DNA of 32,003 bases from Melioribacteraceae bacterium (GTDB taxonomy: Bacteria > Bacteroidota > Ignavibacteria > Ignavibacteriales > Melioribacteraceae): NCBI GenBank assembly GCA_021647785.1, contig JAKIUC010000055.1, positions 1 through 32,003 on the forward strand. Reading direction: 5' to 3'. The number at the start of each line of letters is the position of its first letter. Position 1 is the stretch's first letter. Positions 21,938 to 31,600 of this stretch are shown here, piece by piece. The position numbers were made by a program, and so were the translations under genes. Below the pieces are notes generated by a model that was not told the DNA's origin, made no database searches, and worked only from the letters and a program-made list of their open reading frames with translations.

Positions 21938-24265
21938 TTATTTTATCAGCAGCATCTTTTTTGTGTTTATAAAATTTAAACCATTACTATTTGTAGCTAT
22001 AATTCTGTATAAATAAACACCACCGGCTAATTTTGAAGCATCAAAAGAAATTTCATGAAAGCCAGCACTTATTTCTGAATTCAAAAGAGTTACAATTTCT
22101 TGTCCTGTAATATCAAAAATAGTTAAATTTACCATTGCACTTTCGGGTAAGCTATAATTAATTATTGTAGATGGATTGAACGGATTTGGATAATTTTGAC
22201 TGAGTGAAAACTCTTTTGGTATTGCAGGCGATAAATCGTCAATATCTGTTAAAATTGAAACCTCTGCAGTATCAAATACTGTTTCTACTTGATCTGTTAA
22301 GGAAACAATAATTGTTGCGTTAATATCTTCATTAGTTGCTGGTGTCCAAGCAAATGCTCCATCACTACTTATTGTTGCTCCAGTTGGTGCAGAGTGTATA
22401 ACAAACGTTAAGGGATCATCATTTGGATCTTCTCCAGCATATTGAAAACTTAAAAGATTCCCTTCTGTTATTGTTGTATCTGGCATTGTCTTTGTAAAAT
22501 ATGGAGCTTCATTTGCAGAGATTACTGTAATACTTGTAGTATCATAAACCATTATTTGTCCATCACTAAGTCCTGCAATAACTAAATCATATATTCCAGC
22601 TTGCCCTCTCGTTGGAGTCCAGCTAAAATTTCCAATTGAATCTATTTCAACGCCTACAGGACCAGAATCTAATGAAAAAGTTAAAGGGTCATCATCAGGG
22701 TCAACTCCTGTATATAAATAATCGAGTGTTTCCAACTCTACTATTGTGGTATCTGGTAATGTATTAGTGAAATATGGGTTTCTGTTACTTTCTGTTACAG
22801 TTATTTGAGTTGTGTCATAAACAGTATCCATACCATCGGTTAAGCTAACTATTACTTCATATTCTCCTGCTTCATCATAAGTTGGAGTCCAGGCAAAATC
22901 ACCACCTGCATCCAAAATTGCTCCACCAGGTCCTGAAACAAGTGCAAATGTTAACGAGTCATTATCCGGATCATTTCCTGTGTATAAATAAGTTAAATAC
23001 TCATTTTCAGCAATTGTTGTATCGGGTAATGTATTTACAAATGAAGGTGGTTGATTAGGTAATTCAGTTACACTGCCATCATAAAATAAAACCGCAACTT
23101 GTGCAAATGATGTTGTTCGAACATCGGCAGTAGCCTTATTAAAAGTTAAATCTGAATTCCCTCCAGTATAACTAAATTCTATATCTGCAATTAAAATATC
23201 ACTGGCGGTTACACCTGCTGCATTAATGTATCCTAATTTTAGAACTCCGCTTACAACATTTGAAGTAAAAGTTCCTCCAATAGTATAATCATGTACTGCA
23301 ACAAATGTTAATGATGTTTCATCAAAATCTATATCCAAATTAAAAGAGCCAACATCTGTAAGATTTCTTGCACTAAATGGTATATTAATATTCTGATTTG
23401 CTCTTTCCACTACATCACTAAGATACATTTCAGAATCACTTATAGTTATACTTCCATCAGTATATTCAACACTAATAGGATTCAAATCTTTATCACCAAC
23501 TTGACTACTGGGTTGAAATGCTAATGAAGTATTTCCAGTTAGTAATTCAAATTCTAAATCAGCCATAGCTCCAAAAACATGATTAAACCCTAAACTATTG
23601 AACATGCCGAGACTTACAATTCCATTTGCCGCATTGGAAATAAAACCTGGTAAGTTTAGAGTACCAATTCCAATAAATTTAGCAACTGTAGTATCATAAG
23701 CTATATATAAATTCATTGAACCGATATCAACTAAATCTAAACCTGATAGTTCAACAGAGACCGTATCTCCAGGAACTCCATTTACATCATTTAATTCAAT
23801 TTTAACAGGTGCTACTACACCTTCTGAAATACTGCCATTTATGAAAGGTACATTATAAACCTGATAGGGATTACTTCTAGAAAATTCAACAAAATCAAAT
23901 TCAATAGAGGTGGATCCACCAAAATAGTTAAATTTTAAATCAAATATTTTACCATTAGCTAAATCAATTGGGGGACTACCAAACCAGGATACTATTACTA
24001 AAGTATCTCCATTAGAGTTTGCTTGAAAAAACCCACTAGTAATACTGTTATTTTCAACAACTCCTGTATATGACATCACAGCTGGGTCAAATCTAATTTC
24101 TAATGTTATAGCCCCAACTGTATTAAGCGTGGTAATATTTACTGGTACAAGTACTTCGGTACCACCCACTTCAATCAAATCAGGAATGGATATAGTTGCA
24201 TCCTGTGCAAAGAAATTTGCAAAAGAAAAGATTAACAATACGCTAACTAAAAGTACTTTTTTCAT
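21938..24265 (-). CDS. Secreted triple-cohesin protein with Ig-like repeats and T9SS sorting domain
   Basis: 775 residues. A Sec signal peptide (1-21, ending FFAQD) is followed by three cohesin-like modules (about 22-147, 153-275 and 278-402). They are recognised by the D-x-V/N-x-V-P-V-N opening strand, the VGAITLEIRFDPAVMSYTGV-type strand pair and the GG-x-S/T-x-L/I-x-F closing strands. Three cadherin/Ig-like repeats follow (about 404-492, 494-589, 590-683), each opening FVNTLPDTTI-like and carrying DPDNDSLTF-type acidic loops. The end (about 687-775) is a T9SS type A sorting domain: SQNYPNPFNPSTIINYSLP to GVYLYRI and the basic KKMLLIK. It should be moved across the outer membrane and kept on or released from the surface. 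GAGGTATT precedes the ATG. The natural partner would be a dockerin; see 28663-32003. Confidence 0.88.
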   Translation of the reverse strand: MKKVLLVSVLLIFSFANFFAQDATISIPDLIEVGGTEVLVPVNITTLNTVGAITLEIRFDPAVMSYTGVVENNSITSGFFQANSNGDTLVIVSWFGSPPIDLANGKIFDLKFNYFGGSTSIEFDFVEFSRSNPYQVYNVPFINGSISEGVVAPVKIELNDVNGVPGDTVSVELSGLDLVDIGSMNLYIAYDTTVAKFIGIGTLNLPGFISNAANGIVSLGMFNSLGFNHVFGAMADLEFELLTGNTSLAFQPSSQVGDKDLNPISVEYTDGSITISDSEMYLSDVVERANQNINIPFSARNLTDVGSFNLDIDFDETSLTFVAVHDYTIGGTFTSNVVSGVLKLGYINAAGVTASDILIADIEFSYTGGNSDLTFNKATADVRTTSFAQVAVLFYDGSVTELPNQPPSFVNTLPDTTIAENEYLTYLYTGNDPDNDSLTFALVSGPGGAILDAGGDFAWTPTYDEAGEYEVIVSLTDGMDTVYDTTQITVTESNRNPYFTNTLPDTTIVELETLDYLYTGVDPDDDPLTFSLDSGPVGVEIDSIGNFSWTPTRGQAGIYDLVIAGLSDGQIMVYDTTSITVISANEAPYFTKTMPDTTITEGNLLSFQYAGEDPNDDPLTFVIHSAPTGATISSDGAFAWTPATNEDINATIIVSLTDQVETVFDTAEVSILTDIDDLSPAIPKEFSLSQNYPNPFNPSTIINYSLPESAMVNLTIFDITGQEIVTLLNSEISAGFHEISFDASKLAGGVYLYRIIATNSNGLNFINTKKMLLIK

Positions 24266-24730
24266 TTTAATACCTCATACTTATTATATAATTATTTTAA
24301 ACAATCCTTAGTCTCATTTAGCTCTTAAAGCACCTCATATGTAGTGCCAAGTTTAAATTATATCTTAATTACATTAAGTTTCATTACTAAGTTCTAATGT
24401 TTTGTACACAGGACACTTTTACAACATTTACAAAAGCCCAACTTTTGTTTTGTTAGATAGCTCTTCGTCCCTCAAATTTTTGTGCATTCACAAAACACTA
24501 TGCAATGAAAAAGTTGGGCTTTTCCATTATAATTGTTGTTCTAATTACACCAAAGGTATCCCTCTGGGAGAACTTAACTGTATTTACTAAAAAACCATTC
24601 AAAGACTATTAACAAAGTCTGTAAGTAATAAGTAAATACCAGTAAAATATCATTCAAATAATGCTATTACACAATATTATAGATACAATGTAAAACTATT
24701 TTTTAAATAAAAGAATTAGTTTAAATATAC
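24266..24730. other. Intergenic region, no gene seen
   Basis: The leader and upstream spacer of the 775-residue gene, very AT-rich. A short open frame on the plus strand (24402-24590) has no ribosome site and lies over the inverted repeat at 24432-24523, so I do not call it. Apart from that repeat I see no structure and no convincing promoter. Confidence 0.5.
24432..24523. repeat. 15-bp inverted repeat with attC-like ends
   Basis: AAAAGCCCAACTTTT (24432-24446) and AAAAGTTGGGCTTTT (24509-24523) are perfect inverted copies 62 nt apart, with an inner hairpin TTTTGTG-CATT-CACAAAA (24477-24494). The inner parts GCCCAAC (24436-24442) and GTTGGGC (24513-24519) fit the integron attC R'' (RYYYAAC) and R' (GTTRRRY) boxes, 84 nt overall, but no clear L boxes and no integrase are seen. 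It is about 170 nt upstream of the 775-residue gene and could equally be a leader structure. Confidence 0.5.
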
Positions 24731-24760
24731 AAAAAGAGCCACATAAATGTGGCTCTTTTT
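24731..24760 (-). terminator. Intrinsic terminator of the 1263-residue surface protein gene
   Basis: AAAAAGAGCCACA (24731-24743) and TGTGGCTCTTTTT (24748-24760) form a perfect 13-bp stem with a TTTA loop on the minus strand, closed by a T run. It starts 24 nt after the stop codon at 24784. The stem is A/T-flanked on both sides, so it could also work on the plus strand. Confidence 0.92.
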
Positions 24761-24783
24761 AGGGGTAAAAATTGAGGTGTGAT

Positions 24784-27700
24784 TTACTTCACAAGCATCA
24801 TTTTCTTAACAATTTGGAAGTTTTTGCTTCCATCAATTGATTCAGCTTGAATACTATAGAAATAAACACCACTTGATAGGTTTGCAGCATTAAATTGGAC
24901 TTCATGATAACCTGCGGTTAAATCAGAATCGACCAATTTAGTAACTAACTGACCTAATGTGTTATATACATTTATTTTTACGCTACTTTGTAATGGTAAT
25001 GCATATTGAATAATTGTTGAAGGATTAAAAGGATTTGGATAGTTCTGAGATATTTCATAATTCACAGGAATTTCCAAACCAACTTTAACATCAACAACCC
25101 TATCTGTGAAATCAGCGAGTTTACCAAGAACAAATGCATTATTAGCGTTGTCACGGATACCTTGTAAATCATCACCAGCAACAATTGCAAATGTTTTAAT
25201 TACAGTTCCACCGTCAGATATTGTTCCAACATTTGTACCAATCCACAATCTTTGGTCACCAACACCAGGTTCATCATTTTCATCAAATGTAGTGATGAAT
25301 CCATATCCAGCTTGTCTAAGGGAAGCTACATCAGCTTCATTAGAAGGAGCAACTTTTGCACCATCCATATTATCAATAGCTACAACACCAAAGTATGGTC
25401 CATTTGTACCATCAGCATAAACATATGCTAATTCTTCAGCTTTAGAATATCCGCCAGTATTAGTTGTATAAGGATCAGCATCATAATCCATAAAGATACC
25501 AGCACTGAAACCTTCAATGTCGGAACCTGTATTATTACTAAAAGCATATTCAATGTAAACAACTTCATCGCCTGTTTTAGAATATGTTTTTTGAGTAATA
25601 TCTAATCCATAAGGATTAGCAGCTAAACCGTCAGTGAAAATAGCATCCGATACTTGATCAAAATCAACAGTACCTTGTGTTTCTGCATAAAATCCTGATG
25701 TAAAATCTGAATCAATATTTGTTAAATCAAAGAAGTTTGCAGGATTATTATTGTTTGCTTGTCCATTAACTGAACCTCTTGCAGAAGTACCAAATACAGG
25801 ACCGCCTCTCCAAAGACCATTAGCACCTTTCCAAACAACACCAACACCATAATTAATGCCGTCAAATTTATTTGCTCCTATTGTACCATTATTGAATACA
25901 GAAACACTTAAATCTCCTGGAGTATGATCTAATGTCATTATACCTTCTTCCCAGAAAAATACATCACTAGAATCACGAGGTAGTATTTTGTAATTACTAA
26001 ATGAGTAATCACCAACACCAGTAACAGTTACAATAGCACCACTATCAGGAGTTGATTTATAGAAAACATCATCAGTTCTTACAGAACCTGTAGAATCGGT
26101 TAATTCCCATTCTCCATATCCTAAATCAGCATCAGTAACCATAGCTTGTTCTATTCTAACTAATACACCTTCATAAGGTTCACCGAACTCAGATGCTGTA
26201 ATAACAACAGGAGCAGGTAATGTATTACCAGAACTATTGACATTAAATTCATAAATATCAACTAATTCGGTTTTGCCCCAATACTCTTTTACAAAAGCAG
26301 TAACTGTAACTTCATCACCAACAGTAGGAGCATTATCTCTATCATAAACAAAAACACCATTCCATGCACCAGTAGAATCTTGCAAGAAATATGTATTAGT
26401 TTTAGCAGCAGTAACAATACCAGTAGTTTTAATAGCTAAACCATTGTATTTAGAATCACCACCACCTTCTTGTATCTCTTTAATAGAAACAACTTTTTGT
26501 TCAGGAACAGAAGTAGCTCTTACTTCGAAATTATCAAACATAACTTCGCCATAGCCACCATTGTATTTATAAATTCCTGGATATCCAATTGCTAAAAATG
26601 GATCTGAATCAGTATATGGTCCACCAGGAAGAAGTTGTCCATCCATAAAGGCTTCAAATTCGCCTTCGTGAACTCGTACTTTAAAGTTATGGAAACCTGT
26701 TTCGAGTGCAGGAAAATCTACACCTGGATCCCATCTTTTAAGCGTATGCCAAACACCATTATAGCCTTGCATTCTTAACTGACCATTATTAGAAGAAGAT
26801 GAATTTCTATAAACGAATCTATAAAATTCAAATTCACTACCAGCCATTCTAATAGCTAATCCAGTATATAATGAAGCAGTTGCATCAGCAGGTCCTACAA
26901 TATAAATATCAGCTTGTACAGTATAATTACTTAAAGCTAATGATTGAGGATGTATCATTCCAGTATATGCAGAGTCGCCAAAAACAACTACATGGCTACC
27001 CCATGCACTACCAGTTGAGTCAACTACATTAATAGTTCCAGCAGCAGATAAATAATTATACAACCAATCATTATCTAAACTTCCATCAGTTGCGTACTCG
27101 TTTATTTCATAAACAAAAACAGTACCATCAGTAACAGTAACAACAGCTGTATCATATACCATTGTTGTACCGTCACTTAAACCAGCGATAACATCATAAA
27201 TACCAGATTGACCATTTACTGGAGTAAAGCTAAACTGACCAGCAGAATCGATTGAAGCACCAGTTGGTCCAGATACAAGTGAAAAAGTTATAGCTGCATT
27301 ACCTGAGTGAGTTCCAGTATAAAGGAAATCAAGAGTATTAGTAGCTTCAACTGTTGTATCAGGTAAAGTATTAACAAAAGATGGAATCATTAATTCAACA
27401 ATTGAACCATCTTCAAATACAAGAGCTACAGGGTTAAAATCAGTATCTTGAACATCTGCAGAAGCAGCATCAAAAGTAATAGCAGAGCTACCGCCAGAAT
27501 AGTTAAAAACTATATCAGCAATATCTCCGTCAACTAAATCTAAACCAGAAGCATTAAAATAACCTAATGATAATGTTCCACCAACTTCATTTCCAACAAG
27601 TGAACCACTAATTACATTATCAAATCTGACAAATTCTAAAACAGAATCGTCATACATTACATCGATATTGAATGAACCAATATTAGTAAGTTTCAATGCA

Positions 27701-28575
27701 GATAAAGGTACACTAACTTCTGTACCTGCAACTGCAGAAACATCACCTAAAAGCATTGATTCTAAAATAATAAGCTCACCAACAGAACCACCAGTTAGTA
27801 GAGCAGGTATGTTATTAAAACTAACATCTTGTACAAAACTTGATGCATCAAATTCCAAATCAGTATTTCCAGCAATAACAACAAATTTTAATGTTGCTAA
27901 AACACCAGAGCTATGATCAAAACCATTTGCATCAAACATACCAAGATTAACTCTATTAGCCACACCATTAGCTGTAAAGTCAGCTAAATTTATGTTACCC
28001 ATTCCAACAAAAGTTGCTTTCGAATCATCATAATTAATGTAGAGATTCATAGCACCTATGTTTTCAAGGTTAACAGCCGTCATTTCAACTTCAACTGTAT
28101 CTCCGGGTAAACCAGTTTCATCACTTAAGTCAATTGATATTGGTTCTGCCCCAACTGAACCATCATTGAATACTGAATTAATAGGGTTAGAGAGAGCATC
28201 AGCAAGTTGATTAGTTCCCACGAAACTAACAGCACTTGTTCCACCATTGTAAACAAACTTTAAGTCCAATATCTTTGCAGCAATATCAACAGGAGTTGTG
28301 TTAAACCAAGCAATACTAATAGTATTACCTTGCGGATTAACAACAAAAGAGCCTCCGATTAGATTGTTATTTGCTACTTCAACAAATGTTAAAACAGATG
28401 TATCATATTCAACATTTAGATTAACACTTCCTAAATCGTTAACGGTAGCATTGATAGGAACCAATACTTCATCACCAGTAGGAGAAGTAACATTAGGTAT
28501 TGAAACTTCAGTTTGACCCAATAGCGAATAAGTGAGCAATACGAGAAAACTTAATATTGGGATAATTTTATTCAT
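24784..28575 (-). CDS. Secreted triple-cohesin protein with LamG-like, OB-fold and T9SS domains
   Basis: 1263 residues. The signal peptide (1-21, ending LLGQ) is followed by three cohesin-like modules (about 22-142, 145-265, 272-390) and one Ig-like repeat (about 393-482). Next come a concanavalin/LamG-like jelly-roll module (about 485-690; FYRFVYRN, GFHNFKVRVHEGEFEAFMDG), an OB-fold of the YhcR/nucleic-acid-binding type (about 692-870; YNGLAIKTTGIVTAA, VFVYDRDNAPTVGDEVTV, EPYEGVLVRIE) and a large unassigned module (about 880-1165; FMDYDADPY, LRQAGYGFITTFDE). A T9SS sorting domain closes it (about 1172-1263, SQNYPNPFNPSTIIQY). The first half is a clear paralogue of the 775-residue protein, module for module. 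A carbohydrate-binding or adhesive role is plausible; no catalytic site was found. AGAGG precedes the ATG. Confidence 0.87.
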   Translation of the reverse strand: MNKIIPILSFLVLLTYSLLGQTEVSIPNVTSPTGDEVLVPINATVNDLGSVNLNVEYDTSVLTFVEVANNNLIGGSFVVNPQGNTISIAWFNTTPVDIAAKILDLKFVYNGGTSAVSFVGTNQLADALSNPINSVFNDGSVGAEPISIDLSDETGLPGDTVEVEMTAVNLENIGAMNLYINYDDSKATFVGMGNINLADFTANGVANRVNLGMFDANGFDHSSGVLATLKFVVIAGNTDLEFDASSFVQDVSFNNIPALLTGGSVGELIILESMLLGDVSAVAGTEVSVPLSALKLTNIGSFNIDVMYDDSVLEFVRFDNVISGSLVGNEVGGTLSLGYFNASGLDLVDGDIADIVFNYSGGSSAITFDAASADVQDTDFNPVALVFEDGSIVELMIPSFVNTLPDTTVEATNTLDFLYTGTHSGNAAITFSLVSGPTGASIDSAGQFSFTPVNGQSGIYDVIAGLSDGTTMVYDTAVVTVTDGTVFVYEINEYATDGSLDNDWLYNYLSAAGTINVVDSTGSAWGSHVVVFGDSAYTGMIHPQSLALSNYTVQADIYIVGPADATASLYTGLAIRMAGSEFEFYRFVYRNSSSSNNGQLRMQGYNGVWHTLKRWDPGVDFPALETGFHNFKVRVHEGEFEAFMDGQLLPGGPYTDSDPFLAIGYPGIYKYNGGYGEVMFDNFEVRATSVPEQKVVSIKEIQEGGGDSKYNGLAIKTTGIVTAAKTNTYFLQDSTGAWNGVFVYDRDNAPTVGDEVTVTAFVKEYWGKTELVDIYEFNVNSSGNTLPAPVVITASEFGEPYEGVLVRIEQAMVTDADLGYGEWELTDSTGSVRTDDVFYKSTPDSGAIVTVTGVGDYSFSNYKILPRDSSDVFFWEEGIMTLDHTPGDLSVSVFNNGTIGANKFDGINYGVGVVWKGANGLWRGGPVFGTSARGSVNGQANNNNPANFFDLTNIDSDFTSGFYAETQGTVDFDQVSDAIFTDGLAANPYGLDITQKTYSKTGDEVVYIEYAFSNNTGSDIEGFSAGIFMDYDADPYTTNTGGYSKAEELAYVYADGTNGPYFGVVAIDNMDGAKVAPSNEADVASLRQAGYGFITTFDENDEPGVGDQRLWIGTNVGTISDGGTVIKTFAIVAGDDLQGIRDNANNAFVLGKLADFTDRVVDVKVGLEIPVNYEISQNYPNPFNPSTIIQYALPLQSSVKINVYNTLGQLVTKLVDSDLTAGYHEVQFNAANLSSGVYFYSIQAESIDGSKNFQIVKKMMLVK

Positions 28576-28614
28576 TGATAATACCTCTTAATTAAAAAAT
28601 GGTCTTTGTTAATT

Positions 28615-28643
28615 AAAAGAAGACCTACGATGTAGGTCTTCTT
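28615..28643 (-). terminator. Intrinsic terminator of the dockerin-cohesin gene
   Basis: AAGAAGACCTAC (28617-28628) and GTAGGTCTTCTT (28632-28643) form a perfect 12-bp stem with a 3-nt loop on the minus strand, followed by TTAATTAAC. It separates the gene ending at 28663 from the gene starting at 28575, so the latter needs its own promoter in an 87-nt gap. Confidence 0.85.
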
Positions 28644-28662
28644 GAAATAACATCTAATTAAA

Positions 28663-31600
28663 TTACTTCATTAGAATCATTTTCTTAGTCATTACGAAGT
28701 TTTTGCTACCTTCAACAGTAACTCTGTAAAGGTAAACACCACTTGCCAAGTTAGAAGCGTTGAAGTTAACTTCGTAAGCTCCAGCAACTTGTTTAGTATT
28801 AACAAGTGTTCCAACTCTTTGACCTAATGAATTGTAAACAGTTAAAGTAACTTTACCATTTTCTGGTAAATCATACTGAATAGTAGTAGATGGGTTGAAT
28901 GGGTTAGGATAGTTTTGTCTTAATGCAAAAACATCAGGAATACCAATAGCAACTACAGGTATCTTGATTCCAGCATTAATGTTTTTAGCCATTCTATCAG
29001 TCATTTCAGCACCATCTAATAATTCAAGGCTAACTTCATCAGCTTTGCCAAATTTATCAGTAGCTTTGAATTTAAGTGTTGCTAACGCATCACCATCTTT
29101 AACGTTTATATCTTTAGAACCTAAGTTAACCCATGCAATTGAAATTACATCTTCAACAACATTAGCTACTAAAGTACCACCGTTTTCAGTAGAAATTCCA
29201 AGGAACTCTACTTTTTCGAGGTCATATTTTAGTTTGAATGTAAATGAACCAATTTCTGTTAATTCAGTTATAGAAATAGGTAATTCAAATTCAGATTCTT
29301 TTTTAATATTTAATACTTCGTCGCTGTTAACAGCAATGTTAGAGACTTTCGCTAATCCTAATGCAGGACTATAATCGCTTCTAGCATCACCAGCAGCAAT
29401 TCCCATAAGATTTTGTGTTATGTCTTGTGTTCCAGCAGTAACTGCAGCAGTTTCAAATTGCCAGTCATCTATTTGGAAATCATCAATACCAACAGATCTG
29501 TTAAGAATTGCAAGAGCATCTGAAGAAGTGATGTTTCCAACACCTACAACATCTGCAGCAACTTTTTGTAAATCACTATTTAAGAAATTACTATCAGGGT
29601 TAACAACATATAGTTGTGTTTCAAGAGCGTCAGACGCTAAAGCACCACCCCATTGGGTCGTTTTCGCAGCAGTAATTGTATATTCACCAGACGTAACATC
29701 TGTAAATGAATAAGCACCAGTTGCGTCAGTTACATCTGTCCATTGGTTAACACCATCAGAAAGTGTAACAGTAACAGCATCTAATAGTTCTGCACTAACG
29801 TTGTAAGATACAACACCATTTATATCAACTGTAGTAACTTGAACTACAACAATTGCAGTAGTAGTATCCCACGCTTGGTTATCTGTAACAAACATGCGAA
29901 GAATATAAACTGCTGTATCTGTAACAACAGGAGTCCATCCAATTGTTGCACTTGTATCATCTTGTGAAACGATAGATAAAGTTTGTGGATTAGGAGTAGC
30001 AAGTGAGAATGTTAATGCATCCATATCCAAATCTTCAGCAACATATTTAAATGTTAATTGGTCGCCAACAAATATTGTTGTATCAGGTAACACAACAGTA
30101 AATACTGGAGGAGAATTAACATCATTTACAACAACAGTTACAGAATCATCTGCACTTAAATCACCATCAGATACATTAGCAACTAATACATAAGTACCAG
30201 CTTGTGTAAATGAAGGAGTCCAAGTATAAACACCAGTAGCAGTCATTGCACCATGATCAGCAGAATCAACAACTACACCACCCATTAATAATGTGTGTGT
30301 AAATGTTAAAGGATCTCCATCTGGGTCAGATGCATTAGGACCAAAGTCTAATGTTAATAATGAATTTTCAGCAACAGTTGTATCTGGCATTGGAGTATCA
30401 ACAACTGGAGCTCTATTTACATCACCTACAGTGAATGTACTTAAAGTATCTGTAGTACCACCTTCACCATCAGTAACTCTAACAGTTAAATCAAATGTAT
30501 CTCCCATTTGACCAAATGAAGGAATCATTACTAATTCGCCAGTAACAGCATCAAGTGAGATACTATCAGGAGCAGTACCTACATTTGATAATATTACATA
30601 TCTTAATGAATCATTGTCAACATCATCATCAGCTGCAACATATGTAAAGTTGTATTCTTGACCTTCACCAATCTCTACAGAATCTGCAGGAGCAGCTGTA
30701 AAGTAAGGAAGTTGATTTGTATTTGTAACTGTTACTGTAAGTGTATCTATAGTAGATTGTGCATAAGTATCAGTAGCAGTAATAATAATTAAATGATCAC
30801 CTTCATCTGCGAATCCAGGTGTCCAAGTAACAGTTTGAGCTACATCATCCCATACAGCACCAGTAGGAACAACTGCTGTAACATCATCAGCATTATCACC
30901 AATATCAGGATCTGTTATTGTATAGTCAACAACTAATGTATCAACATCTTCTGCTATTGTAATAGCGTCAGCAACTATTGGAGTTGAAACACTGTTAACT
31001 TCAGCAACTTTATCAACCACTGGAGGTTTGTTTGATTGACTGTATGTAAATAATGCACCTTGTGATGTAATACCACCAGTAGCATCAATAACTTTTACTA
31101 AAGGATGATCTGCAGCTATTGTAGAGTTATCATAATTAGCTTCTAAACCTTGTAAAACCCAAGGATTAGCAGTATTACCATGACCTCTTCTAATCAATCT
31201 AACATTACCAATTCCGTCCAATACGTAATCTGAATAACCTTCAGCTTGGAATTCAACATCAAATTTGTATGATGGTGCTAAAGAGAGATCAGATAAAACT
31301 TTCCATGAGAAATCAGGATAGTTTGTAATTGTTTGGCTTGCTAATGTCATTGGTAAACCAGTTGTTCCACCAGGTGAAGCATCATCTGGATTAACCAATA
31401 AGTTAATAGAGGATTGAGGAGAAGTTTTGAAGTAGAATATTGCTGGTCTGTAATTACCAGAAGCATCACCAGTTGGATATTCAACTTTACTGATATCTAT
31501 TGTTGTTGTCTTATCAATAAATTTCTCAACATTTCCTGCAATAACACCACTTACTCTTGAATAACCTTGAGTTGGTTGATTTGATAAATTCAAGCTTTGC

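Noticed and set aside
24402-24590. Plus-strand open frame of 62 codons in the intergenic region
   Set aside because: No ribosome site, and it overlaps the 15-bp inverted repeat; its Cys- and His-rich translation matches nothing I know.
28964-29374. Plus-strand open frame of 136 codons within the dockerin/cohesin gene
   Set aside because: The restricted codon use of the surface-protein gene leaves few stops on the other strand; no start signal or domain.
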